From positions 15,451 through 79,450 of the forward strand of contig JAHEIX010000011.1 of the NCBI GenBank assembly GCA_024639165.1: DNA of 64,000 nt, read 5' to 3'. This stretch comes from UBA7446 sp024639165. Its GTDB lineage: Bacteria > Bacteroidota > Bacteroidia > Flavobacteriales > Flavobacteriaceae. Every line of letters begins with the position of its first letter. Positions within the stretch are counted from its first letter, which is position 1. Under the pieces are notes generated by a model. It was not told where the DNA came from, ran no database searches, and was given only the letters and a program-made list of their open reading frames with translations. This document shows, one piece after another, positions 34,012 through 42,912 of this stretch. The translations under genes were made by a program, and so were the position numbers.

Positions 34012-35709
34012 ATGAAAAAGAGTTATTTATTCATTTTAACGCTTTCCGCAGCATACTCATTTGCCCAAACAAATATACTTCAACAATTTCATAATGAATC
34101 TTCATTAGTAATTGAGGGTAAAATTATCGGTTCTTCTTCATATTTTGATGCAAATGGCGAAATATTTACCAATTACGATATAAAAACTTCGCAACTTTTA
34201 AAGGGAGACAGCGGATCACTAGTTACTATTAAAACTTTGGGCGGAACTGTTGATGGTCATTTTCAACTCATATCACATCAGATAAAATTTAAATTAAATG
34301 ATGAAGGAATTTTTTTTCTAAATGAGAGTAACTCTTCAGACACTTATATTTTAAGGCATCGTACTCGGTTTATCAATTACAAAACACTAGAAAGTAATTC
34401 CATTGAGAACATGAATGAAGATCTTTTGGAAATTTATCCAAATTTTAATACCTTAAAACCTAAAGCGAATGAAAATATCATTGCGATGTCTGCCAATACA
34501 ATTGTAGTGGACAATATCTCTCCTTTGGAGATTTCAGCAGGGACAAATTCAGAGCTAACTATAGATGGTTCTGGTTTTGGCACTGAAAAAGGTACTGTAG
34601 GCTTTAGAAATGCTAACGATGGAGGCAGTAGTTTTGTATTTACTTATTCAGAAATTATTCAATGGACAGACACGAAAATTATTGTAGAAGTTCCAGATTT
34701 AGCTGGATCTGGGGGAATAAAAATTAAAAGAGCAGATAATTTAAGTTTAGACACTTATTGGGCAGGTTTGTCGGTGTCAATTCCTTACAGTCAGTTTACC
34801 ATTAAAACAGCAATCTTTGGAGACTCTATTACAGTTCCATTGCGTCATATTGGTGCAATGCCTAACGGTTCCGATCCTTCAGATCATTTATCAGGCGGAG
34901 GCTATAAATTTAAGATGACCACTGAATTTTTTAACAATACTAATGCTAAAACAATGTTTCTTGAAGGGCTTTCTGACTGGTCCTGCAAAACAGGCGTAAA
35001 TTTTGAGGATGCTGGTCTTTTAACTGCTTCTGATTCGAATAATACCAATAACTTAGTTAGGTTTGCAGATTTTAATGCTAATGGCTATGGTGGTGCTGCA
35101 TTTACAAGTTTAAAGGGGATTTATGGGTGTGGTAATGACGAAGAGGATTATGTTGGTGTAGTCACCAATATTGATTTTGTGTATGACTCAAATATAGATT
35201 GGGGCTACGATGTTGTATCCAATAATCAGTTTGATTTTGAGTGGACTACTGCACATGAAATTGGTCATGCTTCTCTATTTCTACATGTTATAGATCAAAA
35301 TAATCTGATGCATTATGCGGGTTCTTACGGAGATTTAAATTATGGGGGGCTCAACCAAACTTATATAGACGCTGGTAAAGAAAAAGTGAGTTTTTCAGCA
35401 AGTCCTTTTAATTGCGGATTAGAAATGTCTGTTTCAGAGTGTTTTCAGACACTTTCATTGTCTCAAGATAAATACAATGCAATTCGCATTAAATTATCAG
35501 GCTCTTCCATATATGTTAATACTCCTGAAAGTCTTGATATTGAAAAAATTATTCTTTTTGATATTTCTGGAAGAATAGTTAAAAATATTAACATGAAAGT
35601 TCCTTCAAATCATCATCGATTTGATATTGAAAATACGTCTTCGCAAATATATTTTATTCAACTATTGCTTTCCGACAATACATCTCATTTACGTAAAATT
35701 ATTTTATAA
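34012..35709 (+). CDS. Secreted matrixin-like metalloprotease with IPT/TIG domain and T9SS sorting domain
   Basis: The 565-residue protein begins with a signal peptide (YLFILTLSAAYSFAQ). An IPT/TIG-like Ig domain follows (about 160-245, ISPLEISAGTNSELTIDGSGFG). The zinc site is H415-E-I-G-H419-x5-H425, then NNLMHYAG eight residues on, in the spacing of the matrixin Met-turn; the usual Gly of HExxHxxGxxH is Leu here. The last ~80 residues are a type A T9SS C-terminal domain (IEKIILFDISGRIVK...). It should be secreted to the surface or medium. The gene is visibly richer in A+T than its neighbours, so transfer or relaxed codon use is possible. Activity is inferred. Confidence 0.85.
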   Translation: MKKSYLFILTLSAAYSFAQTNILQQFHNESSLVIEGKIIGSSSYFDANGEIFTNYDIKTSQLLKGDSGSLVTIKTLGGTVDGHFQLISHQIKFKLNDEGIFFLNESNSSDTYILRHRTRFINYKTLESNSIENMNEDLLEIYPNFNTLKPKANENIIAMSANTIVVDNISPLEISAGTNSELTIDGSGFGTEKGTVGFRNANDGGSSFVFTYSEIIQWTDTKIIVEVPDLAGSGGIKIKRADNLSLDTYWAGLSVSIPYSQFTIKTAIFGDSITVPLRHIGAMPNGSDPSDHLSGGGYKFKMTTEFFNNTNAKTMFLEGLSDWSCKTGVNFEDAGLLTASDSNNTNNLVRFADFNANGYGGAAFTSLKGIYGCGNDEEDYVGVVTNIDFVYDSNIDWGYDVVSNNQFDFEWTTAHEIGHASLFLHVIDQNNLMHYAGSYGDLNYGGLNQTYIDAGKEKVSFSASPFNCGLEMSVSECFQTLSLSQDKYNAIRIKLSGSSIYVNTPESLDIEKIILFDISGRIVKNINMKVPSNHHRFDIENTSSQIYFIQLLLSDNTSHLRKIIL

Positions 35710-35735
35710 AAAAACCCGTTCAAATATTGAACGGG
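35708..35735 (-). terminator. Intrinsic terminator for the SusCD unit
   Basis: CCCGTTCAA (35715-35723) and TTGAACGGG (35727-35735) form a 9-bp stem. On the minus strand it is followed by T7 (35708-35714), so it best stops transcription leaving susD. On the plus strand the tail is only CTTT, which might still help end the metalloprotease transcript. Confidence 0.75.
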
Positions 35736-35760
35736 CTTTGAATCATTAAAAACTTTTTAA

Positions 35761-37248
35761 TTAATTCTGAGAACTAATAAGCGGGTTGTCGCGAATTTCT
35801 TGCTCAGGAATTTCAAAGGAAAGCTTCTCATCATCATAGTCATAGCTTTGTCCATCAAAGTCTAACCAGTTGGCTCCTCTAGTGATGGTTGCCTTATTTC
35901 TTTTCATTGCAAGATAAGATTTTCCTTCACCCCACATCTCTAGACGCGTTTGATAGTAGATTTCATCAATTAAATCTTGCCCTGTTAGTGGAACTAAGTA
36001 TGATGTGTCTACGATTCTTTTGCTTAACAAAATATCAAGTACGGTTTTTGCCGCTACATCATTTCCAAGATTTGCTTGCGCCTCTGCATGCAACAGAACC
36101 ATATCAGCATATCTAAAGTAAAACAAATCAGCCGTTACTACACGTTGTCCAAAGAAAGTTCTGTCCTCGTGGTAGAATTTATAGAGTGGTAATCCTGTGG
36201 GACCGTGAAATTGTAGTTTACGGATATCATCGGATCTTATTTGACTATATAATCCAGCGTCAATCACTTTTCGGTCACCAGCGGCAGCATAACTGTAGCT
36301 GTAGTAATCTACCTGACCCCAAAATGATATTAAGCCAATGTTACTATCTGCAGTTAAATCAACACCCCATAAAACACTATTGGAATACGTATCAACGCTG
36401 TTGAATCCGCCAACAAAGTCTCCTGATCCAGCGTAATAAGCTTCGTCTGCGCTTACAACTCGATAATCACTGTCGAGAACAACTATAGCTGACTCATCAG
36501 CTGCTTCTTGCCACTTGCCTTGAGCTGCATAAGCCAGAGCTAATACAGTACTGGCTACATACTTATCTGCTTGCGTAACAGCATCGCGGCTAAAGTCTGC
36601 CATTAGACCTTTCGCTACAGTTAAGTCGTCTTCAATAAGTGCAAACACTTCTGAGGCCTTACTTTTTGCTTTGTTAGGGTCTGCAGCTGAGGTATAAATA
36701 GGCAGGATTTCTTGTTCTGCATCATACCCATTTTGAAAAAGCTGCGTAAGGTAAAAATAGGCATAGGCTCGTGTAGTGAGTGCCTGTCCCAAACTCGCTT
36801 TCGCCGTTGCATCTTCAGGATTGGAATCCTTTCCTCCAATATTGTCAATAACAATGTTAGAAAGGTTTATGATTCTATAATAATAACGCCACGGACCATA
36901 ATTGGTAAGGTTGTTATAATCTTCCGTTGCTGTTAATTCAGAAATGTCAGAGTACCAGCCGTAGTTTTTGCCTGAAAGTACCATGTCGCCAGAAAGCATA
37001 TCTGTCTTAATGTCCATGGCTCTTTGGCCAAAATCGATGTGACCAGAAGTTCCACCACTACCAGCTTTGTACATATTTTCATAAATACCTAAAAGCAGTG
37101 AACCTTGAATGTCAGGATCAATTAAGTTAATGTCAGCAATTTGCTTTGGTGTTATTGAACTTGTAGGGTACTCTGTAAGGAATTCTTCCTCGCACCCCAA
37201 GAACAATATTACCGCAAATAATGTATAAAATATCTTATTCAATTTCAT
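35761..37248 (-). CDS. SusD/RagB family nutrient-binding outer-membrane lipoprotein
   Basis: The 495-residue protein has a lipoprotein signal peptide (lipobox FLGC, about residue 19) and the SusD pattern: EEEFLTEYPTSSITPKQI at the N-terminus, LTTRAYAYFYLTQLFQNGYD (in part), repeated helical segments, and FYFRYADMVLLHAEAQANLG near the C-terminus. SusD-like proteins sit as lids over SusC transporters and capture oligosaccharides or peptides. It follows susC by 11 nt and is followed by a strong terminator. No glycan-active enzyme is nearby, whereas secreted proteases flank it, hinting at peptide binding (inference). Confidence 0.92.
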   Translation of the reverse strand: MKLNKIFYTLFAVILFLGCEEEFLTEYPTSSITPKQIADINLIDPDIQGSLLLGIYENMYKAGSGGTSGHIDFGQRAMDIKTDMLSGDMVLSGKNYGWYSDISELTATEDYNNLTNYGPWRYYYRIINLSNIVIDNIGGKDSNPEDATAKASLGQALTTRAYAYFYLTQLFQNGYDAEQEILPIYTSAADPNKAKSKASEVFALIEDDLTVAKGLMADFSRDAVTQADKYVASTVLALAYAAQGKWQEAADESAIVVLDSDYRVVSADEAYYAGSGDFVGGFNSVDTYSNSVLWGVDLTADSNIGLISFWGQVDYYSYSYAAAGDRKVIDAGLYSQIRSDDIRKLQFHGPTGLPLYKFYHEDRTFFGQRVVTADLFYFRYADMVLLHAEAQANLGNDVAAKTVLDILLSKRIVDTSYLVPLTGQDLIDEIYYQTRLEMWGEGKSYLAMKRNKATITRGANWLDFDGQSYDYDDEKLSFEIPEQEIRDNPLISSQN

Positions 37249-37259
37249 GATATAAATTA

Positions 37260-40200
37260 TTAAAAGTTAATGGTTAAACCGGCTGAAATGGTTGTCATTG
37301 GTTCGTAAGTATATCTACCAGTTCCGCCAGACAAAGAGTAGGTTGGATTAAATCCATCTCTCTTAGTTAAAATCATCAGGTTATCTCCAGTCAAGAAAAT
37401 TCTCGCAGAAGAGGCACTGATCTTCTCAGTTACGTCACTAGGTATAGAATACCCAATCTGCAAATTTGCAAAATTCAAATAGTCAGCTTCTACTAAGAAA
37501 CGGGTGGAAGTTGATGCTTGATTTGTTTGCAAATTAGAGTTTAGCAATGGTACATCGGTAATGTCGCCAGGTGCTTGCCATCTGTTTTCAATGTCTGTAT
37601 GCAATTGCTGCATATTTGATGCCGTTGCATTATCCATGAAATCTCTGTAAGCACTGTCATATGCATACCCACCAATTCCATAAGTGAAAATTGCAGTTAG
37701 GTCAAAGGCCTTATACTCCGCATTAATGGTAAACGCACCTGATAAATCAGGAAGAGCAACTTTTCCTGTAAATCGCTTCGTTGCATCGGTGTATTTTTCA
37801 ACTTTATCTTCTAGGATAGTTGCATTTGGATTTAAAACTTTATACTCGTGTAAATCCTCAATTCGCTCTCCTGTGTCATATGCGCCATTTGCATTTTTAT
37901 CATCAAAATTTCTGTACCATTGTGCATATCCATTGTCTGGATTTACACCAGCATACTCTCTCATATAGAACTCATATGAGCTGTATCCTTTAGCTAAAGC
38001 AAAAGCACCTGAAGGATCTATGATTTTCCTTCTATTTACCGCCGGGTCGAAAGGCATTTCAGTTATCTGATTATTTTCAATGGCTCCTAGAACGTTTAAA
38101 GAAAGTTTAAAGTCATCGGTATCGACAAAATTTGCCGTAATGTCAATTTCAGTTCCAGTATTTCGAATACCTCCGTCATTTACAATAATGGAACGGTATC
38201 CAATGGAAGGTCCAAAGTTTTGAGTGAAAAACATGTCATTTCTATTTTTAACATAGGTTTCTAAAGAGCCCTCAAAAATGCCTGACTCAAATTCAATACC
38301 AATATTAAATTGCTCACCTCTTTCCCAAGTCAAATCCGGATTACCTTTAGAAACAAATCCGATAGAGGGTTCTCCATCAACGTTTTGAATAGAATAAACA
38401 TCATATCCGGGATATCCACCTTGACCAAGTGCTTCACCTAAAACACCATAACTCGCCTTAAATTTTAAGAAGTCAAAAATGTCAGATTTAAAATAATCTT
38501 CTTTTGAAATAATCCATGCAGCACTCAAAGATCCAAATGTCCCCCATTTTGTTTTGGCAAATATTGACGAACCATCTCTACGTATATCTCCACTAAAGAA
38601 GTATTTGTCCTTTAAGGAAACTTTAGCAAAGCCTACGATCGCCTCACGCGATATAATTGAAGTAGAAGAAGTAGAAGTATTATTTACAACAGCATTGTAC
38701 AATTCTACTCCTTGAGGATCAACAAGGTTAAATTTATTGGCATTCATGCCATAGCTTTCACGACTTTCAGATTCGTGCGCAACATAAGCATCAATAATAG
38801 TGTTACCGTTATCAAACTCTTGGTTGTAGCGCAGTGCATTTCGAATTACCCATTGTTTAAATTCACTTGTTGATTTCGAAATGTAACCACCCTGACCTCT
38901 TGAGGAACCATAGAATGGGTCAGATCTGTATGTCGAATCGCCTTCTTGCAGATAATAAGAAAAAGTAGTTTCAGTATTTAGATTATCGCTTAGTTTGATG
39001 TTAATGTTTTGGTTTGTTCCAAATCTGTGTGAATGTGAAAAATCTGAGTTATAATGGGCGTCAGCAATGGAGTTAGTTAAACCTGAAAAACCTCTACTGT
39101 AGACTTCACCATAATCATATTGATATCCCCCATAAACATCATTAATTTTTTCTCCATTGGCATCGCGTTGGAATAGCGGATAAATACGCGGCATATTTGC
39201 TGTAGTCCAGAACACACTACCAGAGTCCGAAGACTGACCATTTGCATTAGAGTCCGTATATGTATATGATACATCAGCTCTCCAATTTAGCCAATCGAGC
39301 GGTTTGAAATCTAAATTTAATCTAGTATTATATCTCTTAAAGTTTGAGTTAATACTATAACCCACATCTTCTAAGGCACCAACAGAGTAAAAGTACGTCA
39401 TGTTTTTACCGCCACCGCTTATGCTAAGATTAGCTTCGTTACGAGCAGAGTTTTGAAATGCGTAGTCTCTCCAATTTTCAGGTGTGTATTTACGTGATAT
39501 GCCTTCATAAAATTTTCCAGTAGTTGGATCAATCAATTCATTTCCAGGTGCATTCCACATGTTATAACCTGGATCAAATCCAAAATCGTATGTAGTACCA
39601 AATAGACCCTCAGATGCAACCATACTGCCAGTCGCCTCGTTGTATAATGCAGTATACCTATTTTTCAAAGACTCCCAAACAATTTCTGTAAAACGCTCAG
39701 GCGATTCAATAACAGAATACCTTGGAAGGTAGTCCATGTTTGTACCTGATTTTACGTCTACTGTAATTCTGGTTTCATCAGCAGAACCCCTCTTTGTGGT
39801 AATCAAAATCACCCCATTTGCACCACGGTTACCGTAAATTGCAGTAGCTGCGGCATCTTTAAGAATGGTTGTTGACTCAATGTCGTTTGGATTAATAGCA
39901 TTAATACCACCATTAAATGGAATTCCATCTACTACATATAGCGGAGTAGAGTTACCATTTACCGAACCAGTTCTACCACGAACACGAACTGTTGCAGCAG
40001 AGCCAGGTTGCCCGGAGGTGTTCACGACAGTAACCCCGACAGCTTCACCCAAAAGCGCAGAAGTAACGTTAGATACGTTTTTCTTGCTTAAAGCTTCACC
40101 TGATAACGTGACAGCACTACCTGTAAACTTTCTCTTGTTGAAAGTTCCGTAACCTGTCACAATAACCTCGTCAAGTGACGTTGAACTGCTTAGTGAAACG

Positions 40201-40469
40201 TTGGCTGTTGCGCCATTTACGGTAACCTCAACAGCATCATACCCTACATAGCTTACTAAAAGAACGTCTCCGTTCGCAGCAGCAATGGTGTAGTTACCGT
40301 CAAAGTCAGCAGTAGTTGCTGAGGAAGTTCCTTTAATAACAACAGTGGCTCCTGGAAGTGGCATCCCTTCTTGGTCTGTAACAGATCCAGTAACAACTTG
40401 TTGTGCTAAAGCAACTTGAAACACTGCGATTAACGCAAATGTTAAAATTTGAATAAATTTAGTTTTCAT
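37260..40469 (-). CDS. SusC/RagA family TonB-dependent outer-membrane transporter
   Basis: From ATG 40469 the product is 1069 residues. It has a signal peptide (FIQILTFALIAVFQVALAQ), a carboxypeptidase-regulatory-like domain (VVTGSVTDQEGMPLPGATV), the TonB-box/plug start SLDEVIVTGYGT, plug signature TPLYVVDGIPFNG and NPNDIESTTILKDAAATAIYG, and a long beta barrel ending FNPTYSLSGG...AGLTINF. It imports substrates held by SusD using the TonB system. An in-frame ATG at 40496 lies at the predicted -7 box and is rejected. The transporter is on the short side for SusC. Substrate unknown. Confidence 0.93.
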   Translation of the reverse strand: MKTKFIQILTFALIAVFQVALAQQVVTGSVTDQEGMPLPGATVVIKGTSSATTADFDGNYTIAAANGDVLLVSYVGYDAVEVTVNGATANVSLSSSTSLDEVIVTGYGTFNKRKFTGSAVTLSGEALSKKNVSNVTSALLGEAVGVTVVNTSGQPGSAATVRVRGRTGSVNGNSTPLYVVDGIPFNGGINAINPNDIESTTILKDAAATAIYGNRGANGVILITTKRGSADETRITVDVKSGTNMDYLPRYSVIESPERFTEIVWESLKNRYTALYNEATGSMVASEGLFGTTYDFGFDPGYNMWNAPGNELIDPTTGKFYEGISRKYTPENWRDYAFQNSARNEANLSISGGGKNMTYFYSVGALEDVGYSINSNFKRYNTRLNLDFKPLDWLNWRADVSYTYTDSNANGQSSDSGSVFWTTANMPRIYPLFQRDANGEKINDVYGGYQYDYGEVYSRGFSGLTNSIADAHYNSDFSHSHRFGTNQNINIKLSDNLNTETTFSYYLQEGDSTYRSDPFYGSSRGQGGYISKSTSEFKQWVIRNALRYNQEFDNGNTIIDAYVAHESESRESYGMNANKFNLVDPQGVELYNAVVNNTSTSSTSIISREAIVGFAKVSLKDKYFFSGDIRRDGSSIFAKTKWGTFGSLSAAWIISKEDYFKSDIFDFLKFKASYGVLGEALGQGGYPGYDVYSIQNVDGEPSIGFVSKGNPDLTWERGEQFNIGIEFESGIFEGSLETYVKNRNDMFFTQNFGPSIGYRSIIVNDGGIRNTGTEIDITANFVDTDDFKLSLNVLGAIENNQITEMPFDPAVNRRKIIDPSGAFALAKGYSSYEFYMREYAGVNPDNGYAQWYRNFDDKNANGAYDTGERIEDLHEYKVLNPNATILEDKVEKYTDATKRFTGKVALPDLSGAFTINAEYKAFDLTAIFTYGIGGYAYDSAYRDFMDNATASNMQQLHTDIENRWQAPGDITDVPLLNSNLQTNQASTSTRFLVEADYLNFANLQIGYSIPSDVTEKISASSARIFLTGDNLMILTKRDGFNPTYSLSGGTGRYTYEPMTTISAGLTINF

Positions 40470-40493
40470 AATTGATTTAATTATTAGCAACCC

Positions 40494-40524
40494 CAAATAT
40501 GTTAAATAAATGTTAACTAAACAA
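40494..40524 (-). promoter_or_regulatory. Candidate promoter for susC-susD
   Basis: Minus strand: TTG (40522-40524), 20-nt spacer, CATATTTG (40494-40501), 7 of 8 matches to TAnnTTTG. The leader would be about 18 nt. It supports the ATG at 40469. The gap from the S8 protease stop to susC is 143 nt, A+T rich, with no convincing terminator, so read-through from the protease gene is also possible. Confidence 0.4.
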
Positions 40525-40612
40525 ACTTTTCAGTGCTATTGTAAATTAAAAAGCTTGTTTACTTCTTATTTTTTTTTCATCAACAAAAAGAAAAAGTCCG
40601 GGATTTACGCAA

Positions 40613-42622
40613 TTAGTTGGAAATAATGATCTGCTTGTAAGTGAATCCCTCCTCTGTTTCTATACCCAGTATATAGCTACCACTAGTTAATGCCGAAATA
40701 GCTACGTTAATGCTGTTTAAAGAGAAAGTAGCTCTGGTTTTGTGCAATACTTCTCGTCCGTTCAAGCCAATTATTTTTATATTTTTAAAAGGAATGTCAT
40801 TGTCCAGCGCACTAACCGTAAAGGATTCTTTAGCAGGCATAGGGGCCACCAAAAAGCTATTGACCGACGTAAACTCTTCCAGTTCTTGCTCATATTTTGT
40901 AAAAATACCAGGCCCCGAAAGGACCAAAGCCCCTTTTTGTGTAGTGTTTTCGAATTCACCACTTTGGTTAAGGCGCTGCAAGCTCCCCTTGTGTGAAACG
41001 GTAATTTTGTAGTGTCCACCAAGAGGGCCCGACACCACTACTTTTTCTAAATTATCCCTAGTGTTATCTGCTAATACAGCCACCGCCTGCTGTGCAGTTG
41101 TGGGTAACGCCCATGGTAAATAGGTGGTGTCTTCTTGTGTAATACGGAGATCGAGATCGTTTATCAGTGCGTTCGTTGCATAAAATGCAGCTGGGGGGTC
41201 ATACCAACTTAGCGTTGCTGTCAGCAACTCCCCAACAGCCGTAGTTTGAAAAAATATAGTTTCAGTTTCCCCCTGATCAAGTTCAAAGTTATGTATGCTA
41301 AGGCTTTCTTTCTCGTTTTTCTCGATAAGTTGTGCTGCTTTTTCCAGATTGACTGCGCCATAGCCTGTTTTTACATCGGGTCCTGTGATGTCTTGACCGG
41401 CCCAATCGGTAATATCATCTGCGGTATGGCAAAGTAAGGCCTTCATGGTTGCCCCGTCCATATAAACATCAAACGTTTTTTTGTGTAGCTGCTGCAGTAA
41501 GGCCACACCTCCCGCAACCGCAGGGGATGCAAATGACGTACCACTATTCACATAATAAATATCCGTAGCATCTGGCTCATCTGAAACCCAAGCAGCTACC
41601 CCTAGGTTTTCACCTGGACCACAGACTTCAGGTTTTATACGAAAATCATTTGTGGGGCCTGCGCTACTAAAATCAGTTGCGCCTTTGTTAGTTCCGTTGT
41701 CCTCCATAGAAAAGCTGCCAACGGTTAAGACGTTCTTAGCAGTAGTAGATCCCGTAAGTTGATCTAAACCTATTGTTTGTTGTTCCGGATAGGATTCAAG
41801 ACCATCATTACCAGCAGCCAAGACATGCAAATAAGTAGGGTAGTTGTATGCGATATCATCTAATAGCGCACTCCAATCATTGTAATCTCCAATAAATTCA
41901 TTTGGAATAATCTCGTTGTTGAAGTCCACAAGCGGGTATCCATAGGAATGGTTGGATAAAATAAAATCTGAGTTTGCATTTAATTGTAACTGTTCAAAAA
42001 TTTCTGCTAAATCATAATCCCAGTCGTAACTGTATATCTTAGCTATGCCCGGCGCTATGCCTGTTACATCGTAGTTTTCTTGATGAAAAAGTCCTTTGGC
42101 GACAATTATTGAAGTCACTGAAGTAGGGTGGCTGCTCCAAATTGTTGCTGTAGGTGCGTCTGAAATTTCAATACTAACTTTTGACCCAGCGTATCCTGAC
42201 CCCCCTGTGAACTCATCATGCATAGCAAAAACATGACCGCCATCCCAAACACCCATATGAAGCCCTTCGCCAGTGAGGTTGTAGCCTGAGCTACCAGTCG
42301 TTCCTACAATATCTGCCTTAATGGCTTTTCGATGTGAACGCCCATGATATGTTTCGTAGTAGAGCGGTTTTCCGCTAGGCGTTATCCTGTTGGGTCTGAT
42401 AAAATTCCCGTTTTTATCTTTCTTAAGCCTCGGGTCTTTTATTTGAATAAGACTATCAATAATACGGTTTTGCGCCGCCATATGGCTTTTTAGGCGGTCT
42501 TTGAGTTGCTGTTTTTGTAGGGCTTTGTCATCTTGCCCTTTTGAGTTGTTGTTTACCCTTGTAGAGGTAACACAAGAAACCACCAGTACCAAACTGAACA
42601 GCAAAACAATTTTCTTTTTCAT
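40613..42622 (-). CDS. Secreted S8 (subtilisin-like) serine protease with T9SS sorting domain
   Basis: This 669-residue protein carries a subtilase domain with triad D127 (GVWDGGHV), H165 (WSSHPTSVT) and S363 (SGTSFASPAVAGG), and oxyanion N272 (AAGNDG). A beta-sandwich region follows (about 440-570), then a T9SS type A-like C-terminal domain (NSFLVAPMPAKESFTV ... GSYILGIETEEGFTYKQIII, in part). The N-terminus looks like a lipoprotein signal (VVSC, Cys17), which is odd for T9SS cargo, usually SPI-cleaved. A pro-region with a Lys-rich helix fills 25-105. It lies upstream of susC in the same direction. A terminator-like hairpin stands in its 5' leader. Confidence 0.9.
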   Translation of the reverse strand: MKKKIVLLFSLVLVVSCVTSTRVNNNSKGQDDKALQKQQLKDRLKSHMAAQNRIIDSLIQIKDPRLKKDKNGNFIRPNRITPSGKPLYYETYHGRSHRKAIKADIVGTTGSSGYNLTGEGLHMGVWDGGHVFAMHDEFTGGSGYAGSKVSIEISDAPTATIWSSHPTSVTSIIVAKGLFHQENYDVTGIAPGIAKIYSYDWDYDLAEIFEQLQLNANSDFILSNHSYGYPLVDFNNEIIPNEFIGDYNDWSALLDDIAYNYPTYLHVLAAGNDGLESYPEQQTIGLDQLTGSTTAKNVLTVGSFSMEDNGTNKGATDFSSAGPTNDFRIKPEVCGPGENLGVAAWVSDEPDATDIYYVNSGTSFASPAVAGGVALLQQLHKKTFDVYMDGATMKALLCHTADDITDWAGQDITGPDVKTGYGAVNLEKAAQLIEKNEKESLSIHNFELDQGETETIFFQTTAVGELLTATLSWYDPPAAFYATNALINDLDLRITQEDTTYLPWALPTTAQQAVAVLADNTRDNLEKVVVSGPLGGHYKITVSHKGSLQRLNQSGEFENTTQKGALVLSGPGIFTKYEQELEEFTSVNSFLVAPMPAKESFTVSALDNDIPFKNIKIIGLNGREVLHKTRATFSLNSINVAISALTSGSYILGIETEEGFTYKQIIISN

Positions 42623-42912
42623 GTGGGTAAAGTAACAAAAACCCCGCCAAAGTGGCGGGAGGAGTTGAGTGTTATTTGATAAGACATCATAAGTGTGACA
42701 AACAAAACGTTAATCTTCTAAAAAAAAGTTTACCATAACTAACTTTAAAATAAAGAAATGCCATTCAATTTACAGTTGAAAAATTAAATGGAATTTTATG
42801 CTTTATTGTATACGAGAAGACCCAAAAACCGTTATTTTTACGACTTTTAGACAAAAATTTAGTTACTATTTTACTCAACTATTTTTTTCGTTAAATAAAT
42901 GTTAATACGCCC
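42623..42912. other. 290-nt A+T-rich intergenic region
   Basis: This spacer between menE and the S8 protease gene (both leftward) is the longest gene-free stretch of the window. Apart from the hairpin at 42637-42659 I see no ORF, tRNA or strong TAnnTTTG box; it is rich in A and T runs. A promoter for the protease gene should be in it or overlap the hairpin. Confidence 0.6.
42637..42659 (-). terminator. Terminator-like hairpin at the end of the men unit / in the S8 protease leader
   Basis: CCCGCCA (42643-42649) pairs with TGGCGGG (42653-42659) around loop AAG. On the minus strand it is followed by GTTTTTG, i.e. T5 (42637-42641). It lies 250 nt past menE and ends only 14 nt before the protease ATG (42622). 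It may end the men transcript or act as an attenuator for the protease. Confidence 0.55.

Noticed and set aside
42623..42912. Possible small gene or RNA in the longest intergenic region
   Set aside because: No start-stop frame with coding character, no tRNA or known RNA fold recognised by eye; it is mainly A+T-rich spacer.
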